Shown one piece after another: positions 48,398 to 59,648 of a stretch of 64,000 bases of DNA. Under the pieces are notes generated by a model, which saw only the letters and a list, made by a program, of their open reading frames with translations, had not been told where the DNA came from and ran no database searches. Numbering within the stretch: position 1 is the stretch's first letter; every line of letters begins with the position of its first letter. The position numbers and the translations under genes were made by a program. The DNA comes from Lunularia cruciata. Taxonomy: Eukaryota > Streptophyta > Marchantiopsida > Lunulariales > Lunulariaceae. Location of the stretch: the NCBI GenBank assembly GCA_948567375.1, contig OX419759.1, positions 40,463,493 to 40,527,492 on the forward strand, read 5' to 3'.

Positions 48398-49876
48398 AGT
48401 TTTCGAGCAGAAACTCGGTATAAGGGGTACTGGCAATTGCTCTACTACTTTGGCACTGCGTGAGGCACCGATGAGGCGCAGGTGTTTTCATGAAGGTTTA
48501 CTATGGCCGCAGTCTGCTTCCCTTTATTGTTTAGTGACTCAGGATTCAAGCATCCATAGCGCTGGTTGCAATATATTTTATATCCTGTCCTTTTTTGCTT
48601 CGCTCTCGTTTCCCTGTTACACTTCAACAGGCTTCTACAGCCACACCATCCTATAGCTCTCGCTTTGTTCCACTCCTCCATTCCCCAGCTAATTCCCTCC
48701 CTATTATTTTTCCTTTACCCTTTGCCTGATTCATGGGACCTCTGGTGTATACAGTGTTCCTACCCGACTCCAGCTCACGTTTTTTATGTTTTCGTTCACG
48801 CACTGTGTTTACTGTCAGTCTTTTACATAGCGTTACCTATTTTCTGCAGTCGTTTGCATAGAGTTCTCAATTTCGCGATTGTTTACTAGTCTGTTAGCTA
48901 TATGTTATTCTCAATTTGTTTCAATTATGCCTTTGTTTGAAGTTACATTCGAATATTATGGATTTCTCATTATTTTAGCATTGTGAAACATGTACATTTT
49001 GCTTACCGATCATTTGCAATTCATGAGTTCTGGATAACCCGTTCTGGGAACGGTTTCTGTTCCCCTATACCTATATATGTCCAAGTACAACTTCATAGTA
49101 TGCCCTTTCGACTTTCAAGCAAGAATAGTAGATTTAGTGATCCTCATTCACTTGCCTTACCAAAACGTTTTGCCTTACCATAGGATGAAGAATTTTTCTC
49201 TGTAAACGAGAGTGCCGCCAATAAGACCATCCATTTTGAAGAGTTCAAACGGTGACTTATTGACCGAATGATCATTGATCATTCAACTTAAACAGTGATT
49301 TTTCTCTAATCGAAATATGAAAGGTTGTCCCCTTTTGCACTCTGCACCTTCAAATCCACAAAATTTCTCTTTTATGAATGTGATATTCTGCACTTAGGAA
49401 GACCTTAATTATCATACGTTCAATCACCAACCCTTACACTACCATGAATTATCGCCGCATCTGTCCTTCGAATACTCAGGGACATAGTGGTGGCTTTAAC
49501 CTTTTGGGTATATGCCATATTAGACAGGATACCAAATATAAAATACCCATTTGTGAAGTTCATAGGATGTTAAATCTGGTGGTTCAAATAAAATCTAAAT
49601 TAGACAGGATGCCAAAATAAAACAGATATTCTGTAGAATGTTTATATATCTAGAAATAGTTTATGAAATCTCTTGTACTATCAAAGGAAGGGGGAACTTT
49701 TCGTCAAAGTCCCACTCGCTTGGACTTGTGTGGATTGAGCTTCTTAACTTCTCATGTCTTGGGTTTGCATCGGTTCTTGCATGCACTTCTGGTGCATATC
49801 AGGTGCCCATGCTCTGCATGATTTAACGATGGGTCAAAATAGTGTGTACCCATGTTATGCATCTTGAAGGATTGGT

Positions 49877-50092
49877 GGGATTCAAAATTCTGGTGAACGT
49901 GATATGTAAATTCGTTGGTTGAGATGTAAAATTTTCCTTAAATTGTTTTATTAATTGTCAATGCGACTAATGGGACTTCATGATGGGATTCAAAATTTTG
50001 GTGACCGTGATATGTAAATTCTTTAGGTGAGATCCAAAATTAATTTCCCTTACATTCTTTTTTATCAATTTGCCAATGCGACTAATGGGACT
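49877..50092. repeat. Tandem duplication, about 110 bp unit
   Basis: Two copies start GGGATTCAAAATT (49877 and 49985) and end GCGACTAATGGGACT. They differ by substitutions and small indels. Confidence 0.8.
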
Positions 50093-50231
50093 GATTTCTA
50101 TGTCCACTTTCGTACCGTGCAATTCCCCAGACTTCATCTTCTATTAAAATAATAGATGTGTCTGGTTCTGCCTGGTTCTAGGTGGGTTTGGATCCCTGGT
50201 TCTGTGAACACCTCATCTTTTGTTAAAATAA

Positions 50232-50368
50232 CGGAATTACTATTTCCACTACACTTTTTGTTATTTCCGCCACATTTAACCCCAAACTCCCGTATTGGGA
50301 TTAGTTTAGGGTCGATTAGTTTAATTGTGGTCGAATTAGCACAAAGTGTAGTGGAAATAGAAATTCCC
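50232..50368. mobile_element. MITE-like element (137 bp) with terminal inverted repeats
   Basis: The 26-bp ends (50233-50258 and 50342-50367) are inverted repeats with one mismatch, beginning GGAATT and containing TATTTCCACTACACTTT. Direct repeats TAAAATAA flank it at 50224-50231 and 50369-50376. An 8-bp duplication would suit a hAT-type MITE, but the AT-rich duplication and the extra C at each edge leave the superfamily open. Confidence 0.65.
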
Positions 50369-50689
50369 TAAAATAAGGGCAAATTTGATAAATACTTTTA
50401 TAGTTTTTTGTTAGATTGAAACATATCTATGTAAGTTACTATAATTACAAATATACCTTCGGTTCGTATAGAATTCACTCTCCTTCTTGCAAGATGCACC
50501 TCTAAGCCAGACACTCCTATATGTGTTATGATTCTTTTAGAATAGCGTCTTTTGGTTTCTTGCTTGGTCTTCATAGTTTTGGAACGTGCCAGTTTACATT
50601 GTGTTTTCGATAGATGAATTTCATATTACCCGTGAGGTTCGACAGGTATCTATAGTACTAGTGGCTAAGACCACGTGCATTTGCGATAG

Positions 50690-50961
50690 TTGATCATATG
50701 TATTCACGATATGTGGGTACTCCTACTCGACCCATCCACTTGAAATAGAGTTTGAATTAGACCTAGCGCTAAAATCAGAAGCGAACGAGCCATGGTAAAC
50801 ACGTGAAAAGAATCAAAATGAAACTTGATTATATGTAATCACAATATGTGGGTACCCCCTCCTCGACCCATCAATTTCAATTAGCGTCTGAATTAGACCT
50901 AGCGCTAAAATCAGAAGCGAGCGAGCCATGGTAAGCACACGAAATGAATCAAAATGAAACC
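50690..50961. repeat. Tandem duplication, 135-bp unit
   Basis: Two copies run from TTGAT(C/T)ATATGTA to GAATCAAAATGAAAC, sharing an exact block ATTAGACCTAGCGCTAAAAT. They differ at scattered positions. Confidence 0.85.
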
Positions 50962-53479
50962 TGTGGAGGGCTTTAAAAGCCGGCCTCCAAAGGAGCATCG
51001 GTTTACTACAATTCGGTACTCACGGAACGGAAAGAAACAAACCCAGAACATCGAACGCGTTATTAACATCTACAATAATGATTTATTTGGGGGTAATCTT
51101 ACGAGTAGAGTGCATCTTATAGTAACGGGGAGTATATTTCCAGTTATACAACCTTCTACTTCTAGGGGTATATTCCAAAGTAGGGAAAACTACATGAGCA
51201 TTTATCAAATTTTCCCTTAAAATAGAACAGTAGATGTGTCGGGTTCTACCTCTAGACGTGAATTTGGATCCGCGTCTCAGTGACAGCATCTGCTCCAACA
51301 AAACAAGAATGGCGATACGGAACTAGAATAATAAATAATAGAAAAGAGGGAACTAGGAACCGACGGCGCCACGCTAGACCAGAAATAATGCACACATTTC
51401 ATAGATGTACGAAATGGTGCAAGAGGAGAGCGTGAGTCTTGTCAATCGATATGCCTCACATTCAATCTGGTAATGTTATTTTTCTAGTTGGAAAATATTT
51501 AGATTTTTAAATGTGCTAAGTGAGGCGGTTAATAAAGACAGACATTCCATTCCATGCATGAGGAGACATACACTTGGGTTTAAATATTGAACAAAAATTT
51601 TTGAAACGAAGATAGAGTTGAATAATGACCATAAATCAGATTTTTTATCTTTCCGTTTGTCCAATATTCAATTTGAAAGATCCAGTCTTTTCAACCTGAT
51701 GAGTGTTGATAGGCAAAATGTGCGAAGGATGTAGCTAATTCAAAAACCGCTAAAATAAAATGTTTTATACCCAATTGATATACACTTTTCATACCTCTTG
51801 GATTTAAGGAAACTAATCATAACAAAGTGTGTCAAGTGAGAATAGATATCGATCAATACACACAAATCCAATTGAACTTTTGCACTTTCTCTAAATTTAA
51901 CTTGTTTCCTTTTACATGAAAAAATAATCAATGGTAAACTTAGTGTATCTTATTGTATCTTAGTTTTCTGAGCAAACTGTGATGGGAAGAGAGAGGGGAA
52001 GTCTCAAATTCTTAAGTTTATATTAGACTATGGTTACAAGTAAATAGACTACTCTTTTTCTTCTTTTTAAATTATGGTCCCTTGAATATCCAAATTGAAA
52101 ACTACATAGAATTGTGTAATGAAATATAGACATATTTTGAAATTTTAAAGTTTGGAGTGATTAATTGTTTGTAAGAGTGATAGGTTGGAAATTTAAATTT
52201 TTTTCATATAATTTTATTTTTGTTTTTCATATACTAGAAAAATGGGAAATAGGTTTGAAATCATGGAAATAATAAGTAGAAGTTATAAGAGATTATAGTT
52301 TTTAGTGTTTGGAGAGTTTTAATTTCCTCACTCATGTGAAGTGAGATATGAGTAGGTTATCATTTTGTAGGTATGGAAAGATACAAGGAGTGTCTTGTGT
52401 TTCTATTGTGCTATCTATGGCTTTACTTTCACACATGGGGCTATATAGAGTGGTTGGTTTGGTTCCAAAGACACAGTGCACACTCCATATAACATAAACT
52501 CTTTACCTCGCAAGGAGTAAAGATACATGTGAGAAAGATGCACAAGATGATGATTTGATCATTTGGGGTGCTTACATCAAGCAAGTAACTACATAGACAT
52601 CATTGAAATTTGGGATTACACATTATGTCAATCTCATCATTGACTATTCCAAATATATTGATTGAGTTGTGGGAGTGGTTAGCATTTTAGGTGAGCTATA
52701 ATTTACATGTTTAGCATATTCATAGACTTCTTCATGCACTCTATGATGAGATTTGATAAATTTTATGTTTTCCATGTAATTAATTAGCGGATGATCCATT
52801 AGATGAGTTAGCATGGTTCTTATTTCTCTAACTCCAATGATGATGTTTTTGATATACTAGAGAAGGAATGCAAGGCAAAGAGAGGTGGCTGCTAGATTTT
52901 GAAATTTTCAAATATGGAAATTGTGGTATCTACATGGCTTAGAAGACAATTTCAATCACAAGATATTATAGTTCTACTTGATTATAATTATATAGGAATC
53001 TAGAATCAAGCCATAGTATATAATAGATTAGGATTAATAATTTATTCTTTATACATGACATGTTCTACTTATGAGATTATATCATCCGTAAGATCATCAT
53101 ATCTTTTGCAAAAAGAGTGAGTTCTATTAGATGATTTAGAGTTTTAACCTAAAGAGTTATTATGTCTTGTTAGATCACTTTATGCACATGCATTATGCAC
53201 AACTCCACACCTCTCTTGAAGAGGTTAATCAAGGATATTAGGACATGAAAGCAAAATCATTCAAAGAACCAAGTATCCATAACTCATTATGTGCATATGG
53301 AGTGCAAATGAATTATAAACATGATATGTGAAAATCTAGATGAGTAACAAATCCATAAATAAAGTGAAGAATCTAACATATTAAATGTAAGGTTAAGCAC
53401 AAATGAAATATAAATATCTCTTTATCAATAGCAATAGAGAAATAATATACATAATGTAATCAAGCAATGCTAAACAAAG

Positions 53480-53667
53480 CATGTAGCACAATAGAGAAGA
53501 CAACTTGTAATTGAAGACCAACCGGCCAAACTTTAAAATTAAGTGAATGGAAGTTGGCAGACTGAACAAAAATCATGTAGCAAGATAGAGAGGAAAACTT
53601 GTAGCTGAAGACCAACTGGCAAAACTTTAAAAATTAAGTGAACTGAAATTAGTAAATTGACCAAAAG
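53480..53667. repeat. Tandem duplication, 94-bp unit
   Basis: Two diverged copies start CATGTAGCA(C/A) at 53480 and 53574, with the start of a third (CATGTA) at 53668. Confidence 0.7.
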
Positions 53668-54270
53668 TCATGTATAGACAGATCAACAAATCTATGGTGG
53701 AGCAAAGTGGGAGGAGAGTGGATGGTCTCTAGGCTGAGAAGGAGCAAGAATTAGAGGATTGGATAGAGTATATTGTAGTGAGTGCTATGAATTCTTGAGT
53801 CTTGAGATGTTAAATAATTGAGGGAAGCAAAAGGCAGCCATAGTAAATCTCCACAAAATCACATGCAATGCCAAAGTAATTGAGCAAGTGTCAATACTCC
53901 TCATATTGAGTTTTTGCTCAAAAACTCATGAATGCTAAGGCAAAGTTGGTTGCTTCCAAACATGCCACTCAATGTACAAATCTTGCAAAGTAAGGAAAAA
54001 GTTATAACTTGTGAAGTTTAAATTCCAACTAAAGGGGAGAAACATGAATAAGCAGAACAATTAGGCAATGTAAATAAATCAGCAAGCAAAGAGAGAATGC
54101 AAAATCATAAGCAAGAGAAAGTAAGGGACTCAAGACATACTTGGTTGAAACTTGAAAGGAAACATTTATTAATATCAAAAGCAAGCACAACCTAGCAAAA
54201 CTACTTGATGCAAACTAACAAATAAGGTGGTAGAACTACTCAAGGAAATCATCTTAGAACTAGTAAAGAG

Positions 54271-55300
54271 TGATTCAGAAGGCACAAGAAGGTGCACTTA
54301 CTCTATGCCCCAAGTAATATATTTCAAACTTGCAAAACTCACACTTTGAGATTTTGGTATACAATTAATTCATCATAGAATCTAAAGGACTTCTCATAGA
54401 TATTGTTTGTCTTCCATCATCATCCTACTATAGACTAAGATGTCATCTAGGAAGATGATAATAGATTTATTCAAGTATGGACAATATATATCATTCATTC
54501 AACTTATGAAAGTGGTTGGTTTGTTGGTGTGGCCAAACGACATCAAGTACTCAAAGCGGCCATACCTTGTTCAAAAAGTAGTTTTGTGTATGTCTTCTTC
54601 TGCCATCCAAATTTGGTTGTAATTGCTCCACAAATCAAGTTTGATGAAACGTTTTGCCCCTATTGAGTTGATCAAATAGTGCATCCATGCAAGTAAGGGG
54701 TAATTTTGTCTTCATTTTTTGTTTATTTATGCCTTGGTAGTCAATGCACATGCACATTGTACCATCCTTCTTCACCACAAACAAGATAGAAGCCCTATAT
54801 GGTGATATGCTAGGTTGGATAAACTCTTTTTGTAGCATATCCTTGATTTGAGCCTTACACTCTTCCAATTCATGAGGTGATAGACAACATGTGGCCTTAC
54901 AATGAGGTATCTTCCACAAAAATATCTCAATTTTACAATCTATTCTCCATTTTGATGGTAATCTTGAGAGGGTAGATCATCTAGGAAGACATCTTGAAAC
55001 TCATTGACCATATTTTTTAATTTCTCAAGAATTTTTCCATCAAATTATGCACTCTAGACTTCCCTTATTAGACCCACAAAACATCTATTTGTCTTATAGA
55101 TAGCTATTTTTTCTATGACATAGCAAGGCAATTCTTGCCTATGTGATCTTTCTTTAACCCCAATGATCTTCCATTGGTGAGTTCTCACTAGTTTCTTCCT
55201 CCGATCAACCGTAGGATTGTAATGCTCCATCCATGGCATGCCTAAGATTCCATCATAACAAGCTAAATGTATCACGCATCACTCAATTCTTTCTTGATAC
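54271..55300 (-). pseudogene. Element H protease end and reverse transcriptase
   Basis: Minus strand: YDGILGMPWMEHYNPTVD (protease end, 55250-55200); CLSPHELEECKAQIKDMLQ, FIQPSISPYRASILFVVKKD and CIDYQGINKQ (RT, 54880-54700); FLDDILVYSR (active site, about 54475-54440); KCEFCKFEIYYLGHRVS (thumb, to 54275). The RT catalytic Asp pair is intact. Stops and frameshifts lie between these blocks. E inserted at the start of the protease block. Confidence 0.8.
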
Positions 55301-56097
55301 TGTGACAACCCGGCAAATATCACTTTGGCAGTAATCGGGTAAGTAAAGTTCGTTCCCGCATAGATACTATCCAGAATTGGTCAAATACAAAGTCAAAAGT
55401 CACAATTGCAGTTCTTCTTGATTGCTTCTTTAATCTCTCAGGTAGAAACTACACCCAGAAGAGAGTAACAAGCTCACCAACTTGACAACTTGTCACGAAT
55501 ACACACATAATCACATCATAGCAAAGTCTGTCCAAACAACTCTTGATTGTGATGATTCAGATTCTCTTGAAGACGGCACTTCACTGTGAAGACCAATTTT
55601 GCCTCAGAATTGTGTTCCACCCCTCCACTGAAGGCACAACTTCCTCAATCAAAATTGCTTCACATCAACTTCATACTGCACTCACAAATGCAGAATACTA
55701 ATAACACTACAATTCCTCTCAGATCTATCAAGGCATTGCTCCGATGCACTTCACTCAGGATCAAACACACAGAATGAAGATCAGGGCTGCAGATTCCAAC
55801 ATCCACAAACACACTGACTTGCTCTTCAGAATTCTCCACACACTCACAAATACAAACACAAAATTGACAATCAAAATTAAGCTTAAGCGACGAGTACTGA
55901 GAACAGCACTTCGCTTTATCTATCTTTGGAAAGATGAATACTGAATAACATAAGACTGCGAATGCTCCTCTTAAATACTAAAGCACATGGCAGACTTGCC
56001 TACCTAAACACCTCTTCCTAGCATCTTTTCCTACTTACAGATCCCAAGTGATAGTCTATCGTTTCATATCTGACTCTTCCTATCTCAAAATCGACGT

Positions 56098-56462
56098 TTA
56101 TTCTGATCCAATGACTACCTCATCATCGGCTTCCAAACCCGATGATCTTCCTATTACTTCACCTTCTTCGGGTATGGCTACATCTACCAAATCCTTCACT
56201 AATTCTACAACTTCTATACTACAATCTACAATTGAACTCCGGGTTACTCCATCTACTGCTTTATCTCATGACCCACTCTTCTCTAAAGTGTCAATTATCA
56301 AGTCTAATGACACCTGTACTCCTACTTCTACAACATCGGGTCTAATTACAATCAATTCCTTTGCTAATTCAACTATATCCTCATCACAAATTGTAATTGA
56401 AAGCATGGGTACACTATCTACGCCTTCAATTTGTAACACACTTTCCCCTAATCACTCATGTT
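56098..56462 (-). pseudogene. C-terminal end of the LTR-internal protein in E
   Basis: In one frame the minus strand reads EDIVELAKELIVIRPDV, VSLDLIIDTLEKSGS, a stop, VVELVKDLVDVAIPEE, then SGLEADDEVVIGSE-stop (56100-56098). It aligns with the C and D proteins (SLELPVETLEKSGSRDEG, LLDLVEEVEDMKPED, SGLKADDEVDIGLD) at similar spacing. DNA similarity here is visibly lower than between C and D, yet the frame, length and stop position are kept. Confidence 0.65.
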
Positions 56463-56730
56463 ATTGACCCGAAGACACTTACAATCTGATCTTGCACTTT
56501 GGGATTATTCACTACTGCTACTTCTTCTTCAATTCCTGTTCCATCTTCAATTGGAACTGAAATTGATGTCATGGGTATCCTAGCTATCTATTCTTTCTCT
56601 ATCCTAAATCTCTCTAATGCCTCTGGCAAGATTCCTGAATTCATCTTCATTGCGCTCCGAGGTCCAACTATCTCAGATACAGTCGTCTTCCTCTTGAGTC
56701 GAAGAAGCTTCTAACTCGAAGTTGTGTAAA

Positions 56731-56915
56731 CCCGAAGTCCAACATCCGAAGACCAAAGTCTGAAGTCAGAAGTCCAAAGATCAAAGTCTCAAGTCTCAAG
56801 TTTGAAGTCCGAAGATCCACCCCGAAGTCCAAAGATGCCAATCCAAAGTCCGAAGATCCAACCCGAAGACCGAAGATGCCAACCCGAAGACCAAAGATTC
56901 CAACCCGAAGACACT
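56731..56915 (-). repeat. Degenerate 21-bp tandem repeats in solo LTR E
   Basis: CCGAAGACCGAAGATGCCAAC-type units (plus-strand reading) are repeated about eight times with decay, each a multiple of CCGAAG/CCAAAG. They lie in the 5' half of the LTR, upstream of the conserved part. Confidence 0.75.
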
Positions 56916-57292
56916 AAACTATTTTGTACAATTACTCTCAAAACTTTAAATACTTGTAACTTCTTTTGCAGACCTCCAAACTTTGCGATTTTGGTATCAA
57001 CAGAAAGCCTTGAACGAGACGCTTCCAACGAGATATAGCACGTTTGATTTGGACTTGTGAACATTGAGATATAGCCCCCGCAAGAATCTCGACTTATAAC
57101 TTCCATTCCTCCTTTGGGTCTGCCCTCTTTCAATCTTGGTTGAGTTTGTCTTCATTTGACACAAAGTTGACTTCTTCGGGCTTGATCAAAATACAAATTT
57201 CCTCTCATTTCTTCTCCATTTGGTTCCAATTTGGTTTTAGCAAGGCACTTCTTCTTCAAAACTCGTCCAAAATGAAAAATGTGGGTACCACA

Positions 57293-58740
57293 GATACTCT
57301 CCTACATAGAGTGTTATTTTTCTGGGTAACAAATCAATCTTCTTTTTCTACCCATTAGGTAACTCTACTTCTTCATTTTCATCCTTCTCTAGATCCATCT
57401 CCAATCTTATTGCAATAGAGCAAGACAAGAAAATCTCTATTGCTCCAAGGTTTATCTATATTCTCATCTTATTGCCTTCTAGGACTTCATTCACAACAAT
57501 CAGTTGTGATTTTGTCTTCCTTGATCTTTTTGCACTTGTCCTCTTCCTCTCCTTGCTTTTTCACTTCTCCATTGAGCCACTAAGGATGCAAGGTACTTTT
57601 ACTAGCAATCTTTGTTTTCCAATGTGATTTCCACATCCTCTTCTTCAATTCATCTCTCCATGTTGTTCAAAGATTGCCTATATGGAGGTCAAGGGCCTCT
57701 AGGGAGACGAGCATGAAAATTGATGGCTATGTGCTTCACTCGGCCCAATTGTAAGAATGATGTTGTTCTGCTTGAATCCCTTCCCCTTGTGGGCCTCCAT
57801 ATCTCTTTCTTCCCCCCCATCCTCATTCTCCTTGGAGCATTTGTACTCCTTGGTCTCAAAACTAAATGTTGCCCAATTCCATAACAATTGACCCATCAAA
57901 GTGTTGTGTTTTAGCCCGATAATGTTAAGACGGGACTATCTCTTCATCTCCTCCAAGCACCCTTGCTATTCTTTGAGCACAATCAATGGCTTCAAAAATA
58001 GTGCAAGGATTTTGTACCATTACTTCTTGGTGAATTCATCTTTTAATCTTCATTTAAAATTTTCAAAAGCTTCTACTAGACTCATGTTGTTATTGCAACT
58101 TGTAGATCAAGAAATATCTCCATGCACTCATGTACACTATTCTTCTACGTCAACTCCCACAGTCAGGTTTGGGTTATCTACACAAAATCCACAGATTGGA
58201 AATTCTTCAATAGCCCTTCTTGCATTGCCGTCTAAATGAACTCTTTTCCTTTTGCCAACATTGATCATTCCCAAGCATCATATTATATGAAGGCTTTATT
58301 GGTCAAGTATCCATATGCAAACATGCCTGTATAATGATAGATGATCTCCATTGTGAATAATAAGAAGTATTGATTCATTCTTGAAATCTAGTTCTCCACT
58401 ACTTCCATGGAATGTTGCTTCTTGTAAGGCTGCATATCTTCTTCACCCGTAATAACAATGTGGCTTCATTATTGACTGGGGTTGATGTCATTGGCATGAG
58501 TGATTCTCCAAGTACTTTAGTTGTTGGTATTGGGTTTTGAGATGGTTCCCCTTTTTGCATTGCCTGATCATTCCTGAAGTTATATACTTGACTTTGCAAT
58601 ACCTCCATGGTCATCTTGATCTCCCAAAACTAGTTCAACATCCATTGCATTCCTTGCATCAAATCTTGTGATTGTGGCTCCATGATTCCTACACATAGCA
58701 ATCACTCAATTGCTACTTCTTACTTCAATAAAGAGTTTAT
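57293..58740 (-). pseudogene. Element H gag-like remnant
   Basis: Short minus-strand fragments suggest gypsy gag: MTMEVLQSQVYNFRNDQAMQ (58614-58555), and Lys/Arg-rich pieces with ERDMEAHKGKGFKQNN near 57800. Stops are frequent. The assignment rests mainly on position upstream of the H protease and on strand. Confidence 0.45.
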
Positions 58741-59011
58741 ATGATCACTCAAGAGTGCATAAACTATTGGGACTACCCTTGGGATATCAAAGGTTATCAC
58801 TCATTGATAATATTCCTCACCAAAATTACAAATTATGAAATCCCTAAATATCACTTTTGGTCTAATCACATAACAAATTTCTACTTGAGAATTGAAAAGG
58901 AGAGGGTTTGGTATATTCAAATCCATCATAAAAAAATGTAGATTGTCAAATCACACTCTTTATTGTAGATCATTACAAAATCATTGGGTTTGGTGAATTC
59001 ATCATTATATC
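58741..59011. other. Junction between elements H and G, no gene seen
   Basis: Short AT-rich sequence before the G LTR. The five bases before G are ATATC; the partner copy would be beyond the right window edge. Confidence 0.5.
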
Positions 59012-59377
59012 TGTAACAATATGGAGTTTAGTGATGAAGTCAGTCAGGCTCACGAAGTAGCACATAAGACAAATTAGCCTAGAATATTCCGAAAGTATCT
59101 AGGAAGCTTCTTGGGAAGCTTCCCGGTTAGCTTAGCTTGCACCTTAAGTAAGTAGCTTCTAGAAGGAAGCTTCTTGAGAAGCTTCCTAGTTAACTTGGCT
59201 TGCACTCTAAGAAAGCGGCTTGAGGAAGCTTCTTGAGAAGCTTTTCAAGGGCCTTGTATGCTACCTATAAATACCAAAGCCAAAGCTCATGCTAGGCATT
59301 TGGAGTTTTCCCTCATTCAAGTGTCTTAATGTGAGTTTCCATTCTCCTATTTCTCTCCTTGGTTTTGGTCTTTTACA
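59012..59377 (+). repeat. 5' LTR of element G (366 bp)
   Basis: TGTAACAATATGG... to ...GGTCTTTTACA. TATAAATA is at 59266-59273. Three imperfect repeats of about 60 bp, each centred on an AAGCTTCTTGAGAAGCTT-like palindrome, lie upstream of it. Confidence 0.9.
59090..59253 (+). promoter_or_regulatory. Heat-shock-element-like array in the G LTR
   Basis: Clusters of alternating GAA and TTC pentamers lie at 59091-59103 (GAATATTCCGAAA, third unit decayed), 59101-59124 (GGAAGCTTCTTGGGAAGCTTC), 59156-59187 and 59223-59246, all within 180 bp upstream of TATAAATA. F has the intact trimer TTCTAGAATATTC at the matching place. The pattern fits the binding site of plant heat-shock factors (nGAAnnTTCn, family knowledge); activity is inference. 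Confidence 0.5.
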
Positions 59378-59378
59378 T

Positions 59379-59390
59379 TGGTATCAGAGC
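59379..59390 (+). other. Primer-binding site of element G (initiator tRNA-Met)
   Basis: TGGTATCAGAGC lies one base after the LTR, a perfect match to the standard site complementary to the 3' end of initiator tRNA-Met. Confidence 0.92.
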
Positions 59391-59648
59391 AGGAATGGGA
59401 TGGATGGAATTTATGGACCGCCAAATCCACTTCCGCCAAACCATTGGGACTTTCATGTCCAGATATTACCAAAGCATCGTTTCACACAATTTATCACCTC
59501 ATGCTTTGGGCAGGATTTTCTACATATGATCACCGTGTCAGAGGAACCCTTGATACTTCCAGTTGTAACTTATGGAGAACGGTGGACGTGTTGTATCTAT
59601 GTATTAATCAACTAGATAAATTGAGGGTAGTGGAATAGAGTAGTAGCA

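Larger units (their letters stand above)
47390..54270. other. Intergenic DNA downstream of DENR, no gene seen
   Basis: The first few hundred bases are the likely 3' UTR of DENR. The rest has no convincing coding sequence. The longest frame (48566-48889) is hydrophobic and motif-free. Local structures are listed separately: a hairpin (48376-48397), tandem duplications (49877-50092, 50690-50961, 53480-53667) and a MITE-like element (50232-50368). From about 51900 to 54270 the sequence is strongly AT-rich. Confidence 0.5.
55301..57292 (-). mobile_element. Solo LTR E (1992 bp, target duplication GATAC), C/D family variant
   Basis: The minus strand begins TGTGGTACCCACATTTTTCA (from 57292) and ends ...CCGGGTTGTCACA (55301), the same ends as the LTRs of C and D. 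GATAC flanks both sides (55296-55300 and 57293-57297). The last about 800 bp align with C and D. The 5' half is different and shorter: it lacks the N-terminal and most of the coiled-coil coding region and instead holds 21-bp repeats. It lies inside element H. Confidence 0.9.
54271..58740 (-). mobile_element. Ty3/gypsy element H remnant, split by solo LTR E
   Basis: Minus-strand gypsy fragments lie on both sides of E: gag-like sequence at 58740-57293, then protease and RT at 55300-54271. No LTRs or primer site were found, and RNase H and integrase are missing. The element stops after the RT thumb motif (YYLGHRVS, near 54275). Both limits are approximate. Confidence 0.75.

Noticed and set aside
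48566-48889. A 107-codon hydrophobic open frame downstream of DENR
   Set aside because: Composition is T-rich strand noise; no start context, motif or conserved neighbour supports a gene.
52400-53200. Possible copia integrase remnant in the AT-rich region
   Set aside because: Translations in all frames gave no consecutive conserved motifs.
56731-56915. Short regular repeats resembling a CRISPR array
   Set aside because: Units are directly tandem without unique spacers, decay gradually, and sit in a plant retrotransposon LTR.
59379-59390. TGGTATCAGAGC as part of a tRNA-Met gene
   Set aside because: Only the primer-binding 3' match is present next to an LTR; no cloverleaf-length sequence surrounds it.
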